Source: Tetrapisispora phaffii CBS 4417 (taxonomy: Eukaryota; Ascomycota; Saccharomycetes; Saccharomycetales; Saccharomycetaceae). From it: a stretch of DNA of 64,000 nucleotides. The translations under genes and the position numbers were made by a program. Below the pieces are notes generated by a model. It saw only the letters and a program-made list of their open reading frames with translations, was not told where the DNA came from and searched no databases. The number at the start of each line of letters is the position of its first letter. Position 1 is the stretch's first letter. Below are positions 62,370 to 64,000 of this stretch, one piece after another. The stretch spans positions 496,001 through 560,000 of the forward strand of contig NC_016526.1 in NCBI RefSeq assembly GCF_000236905.1. Reading direction: 5' to 3'.

Positions 62370-63920
62370 ATGTCAAAGAGATCTGCTTATGACGAAGATG
62401 AAGCTAGAAACGTCACATCAAAAACTGTTTCAGGTAACGGTCCAACTACCGTAGTTGAATCCGAAGATGTTGCAATGGAAGGTCAACTTGAAGATCAATT
62501 CAGTGATGAATTTGAAAGTGATGGTGAAATCATTGAATTAGACGATGATGATGATGAAGAGGATGCAGATCTAAATGCTGAGGAATATTTTGAAAAGAAA
62601 CAAAAGAAAGCTGAAGAAATTTTGTTAAAAGAAAATGAAGAGGCTAAAGAGAGTTCTGGTCCACAATTGTATTTACCAAATATTTCTCGTCCATTAGGTC
62701 CTGATGAAGTGTTAGAGGCTGATCCAACTGTCTATGAAATGTTGCATAATGTTAATTTACCATGGCCATGTTTAACCTTGGATATTATTCCAGATAATTT
62801 AGGCTCCGAACGTAGAAATTATCCTCAATCCATCTTAATGACTACGGCTACTCAGGCATCTAAAAAGAAAGATAATGAGTTGATGGTACTAAAATTATCA
62901 CATTTAACTAAAACTTTGGTTAAAGATGATGATAATGTAGATAATGAAGATGATGATGAAGATGATGACGAAGCTGGAGAACCAATTTTAGAAAATGAAA
63001 GTTTACCATTAAGAGACACTACAAATAGACTTCGTATTTCTCCATATGCCACTGTTCAACAAGAAATTTTGACCTCTACAATGAGTGAAAATGGTGAGGT
63101 TTTTATTTATGATTTAACACCACAGACTAGAGCTTTTGAAACACCAGGTTATCAAATTCCAAAAACTGCTAAAAGACCATTACACACAATTAGAAACCAT
63201 GGTAATGTCGAAGGATATGGTTTGGATTGGTCACCTTTAATTAAAACTGGTGCCTTATTAACAGGTGACTGTTCTGGTATGGTGTATCTAACACAAAGAC
63301 ATACCTCTAAGTGGGTAACCGATAAGACTCCTTTTACTGTTGGTAACAATAAATCTATAGAAGATATCCAATGGTCTCGTACAGAATCAACAGTCTTTGC
63401 GACGGCAGGATGTGATGGTTATATTAGAATATGGGATACCAGATCTAAAAAACACAAACCTGTCATTTCAACCGTAGTCTCCAATACAGATGTCAACGTT
63501 ATTAGTTGGAATGAAAAAATGGGATATTTATTAGCAAGTGGGGATGATAAAGGTACATGGGGTATTTGGGATCTAAGACAATTTTCTCCAAACTCTGAAA
63601 AAGCTCTTCCAGTGGCTCAATACGACTTCCATAAAGGTGCTATCACATCGATTAGTTTCAATCCTTTGGATGAATCCATAGTTGCAGTAGCCTCTGAAGA
63701 CAACACTGTTACTTTATGGGATTTGTCCGTCGAAGCTGATGATGAAGAAATCAAACAACAAAAGGCAGAAATAAAGGAATTAGAGCAAATCCCACCACAA
63801 CTATTATTTGTTCACTGGCAAAAAGAAGTCAAAGACGTTAAATGGCATAAGCAAATTCCAGGTTGTTTGGTGAGTACTGGTACTGATGGTTTGAATGTTT
63901 GGAAGACTATCAGTGTTTAA
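62370..63920 (+). CDS. RRB1: Ribosome assembly WD40 chaperone of Rpl3
   Basis: Nuclear chaperone that binds new ribosomal protein L3 and delivers it to pre-60S particles; essential in S. cerevisiae. 516 residues (511 in yeast). The acidic N-terminus has an unbroken [14 protein letters not shown] near residue 55, followed by the histone-binding-like block [39 protein letters not shown] (residues 100-140). A second acidic insert [16 protein letters not shown] lies near 190. WD repeats run to the end, e.g. [30 protein letters not shown] and [28 protein letters not shown]. The end [15 protein letters not shown] is conserved. Position and strand match YMR131C. Confidence 0.97.
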   Translation: MSKRSAYDEDEARNVTSKTVSGNGPTTVVESEDVAMEGQLEDQFSDEFESDGEIIELDDDDDEEDADLNAEEYFEKKQKKAEEILLKENEEAKESSGPQLYLPNISRPLGPDEVLEADPTVYEMLHNVNLPWPCLTLDIIPDNLGSERRNYPQSILMTTATQASKKKDNELMVLKLSHLTKTLVKDDDNVDNEDDDEDDDEAGEPILENESLPLRDTTNRLRISPYATVQQEILTSTMSENGEVFIYDLTPQTRAFETPGYQIPKTAKRPLHTIRNHGNVEGYGLDWSPLIKTGALLTGDCSGMVYLTQRHTSKWVTDKTPFTVGNNKSIEDIQWSRTESTVFATAGCDGYIRIWDTRSKKHKPVISTVVSNTDVNVISWNEKMGYLLASGDDKGTWGIWDLRQFSPNSEKALPVAQYDFHKGAITSISFNPLDESIVAVASEDNTVTLWDLSVEADDEEIKQQKAEIKELEQIPPQLLFVHWQKEVKDVKWHKQIPGCLVSTGTDGLNVWKTISV

Positions 63921-64000
63921 TCCAATTCATCTAATCTTCAAGAAAATTAAAAGACTATCAGGTCATTCACTATAATAACAACTCAATCATCTCATTTGTA
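63921..64000. other. RRB1 3' flank
   Basis: 80 bp of AT-rich sequence to the window end; no feature. Confidence 0.5.

Noticed and set aside
1..64000. CRISPR arrays, operons, phage or toxin systems
   Set aside because: None present; the window is ordinary eukaryotic nuclear DNA with monocistronic genes.

Overview
This is nuclear DNA from a budding yeast of the family Saccharomycetaceae. Nearly every gene has a recognisable Saccharomyces cerevisiae counterpart. Introns are rare and sit where S. cerevisiae has them (RPS16, RPL13), with GTATGT and TACTAAC signals. The DNA is AT-rich with long spacers. The gene order interleaves genes that S. cerevisiae holds on two whole-genome-duplication sister tracks. 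That fits either a lineage that did not duplicate or, because RRN3 and SRP21 are missing from their expected slots, a post-duplication lineage that lost different copies (Vanderwaltozyma/Tetrapisispora-like or Kazachstania-like). The species itself is an inference I cannot settle.

Layout. Positions 1-26.4 kb form one conserved block: myosin-I (MYO3/5, cut by the window edge), ILV2, a spacer full of LTR-like repeat debris, tRNA-Leu(UAA), PMU1-like, YKU80, PGM1/2, YPK1/2, SSH4, DGR2-like WD40 protein, OAC1, VPH2 and the YMR099C hexose-6-phosphate epimerase. At 26.4-30.6 kb is a synteny break holding a second copy of the LTR-like repeat, tRNA-Asp(GUC), a perfect palindrome, a hairpin and a GC-richer segment. 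At 30.6-33.4 kb are a short HAP4-type activator and RSC7/NPL6. Positions 34-64 kb form a second conserved block: YDL086W, TIF34, NDE1/2, SUB2, an FDO1-like coiled-coil protein, the divergent ribosomal protein pair RPS16/RPL13, RPP1A, SIP5, THI3, PSO2, GAT2 (split by a frame change), a nearly gene-free 4.9 kb spacer, and RRB1.

Functional themes: branched-chain amino-acid synthesis (ILV2 with a Gcn4-type site; OAC1 with a Leu3-type site), hexose-phosphate metabolism (PGM, YMR099C), respiration control (HAP4, NDE), DNA double-strand-break and crosslink repair (YKU80, PSO2), AGC kinase signalling (YPK), and translation and ribosome assembly (RPS16, RPL13, RPP1A, TIF34, RRB1).

No CRISPR, phage, bacterial operon or wholly new multi-gene system is visible. 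The least explained parts are the LTR-like repeat family next to both tRNA genes, the palindromic double Rap1 site between RPS16 and RPL13, the A7 frame change in GAT2, and the long spacers at 28-30.6 kb and 57.5-62.4 kb. Three start codons were chosen against longer reading frames that open on a non-ATG codon (ILV2, YPK, RPS16).
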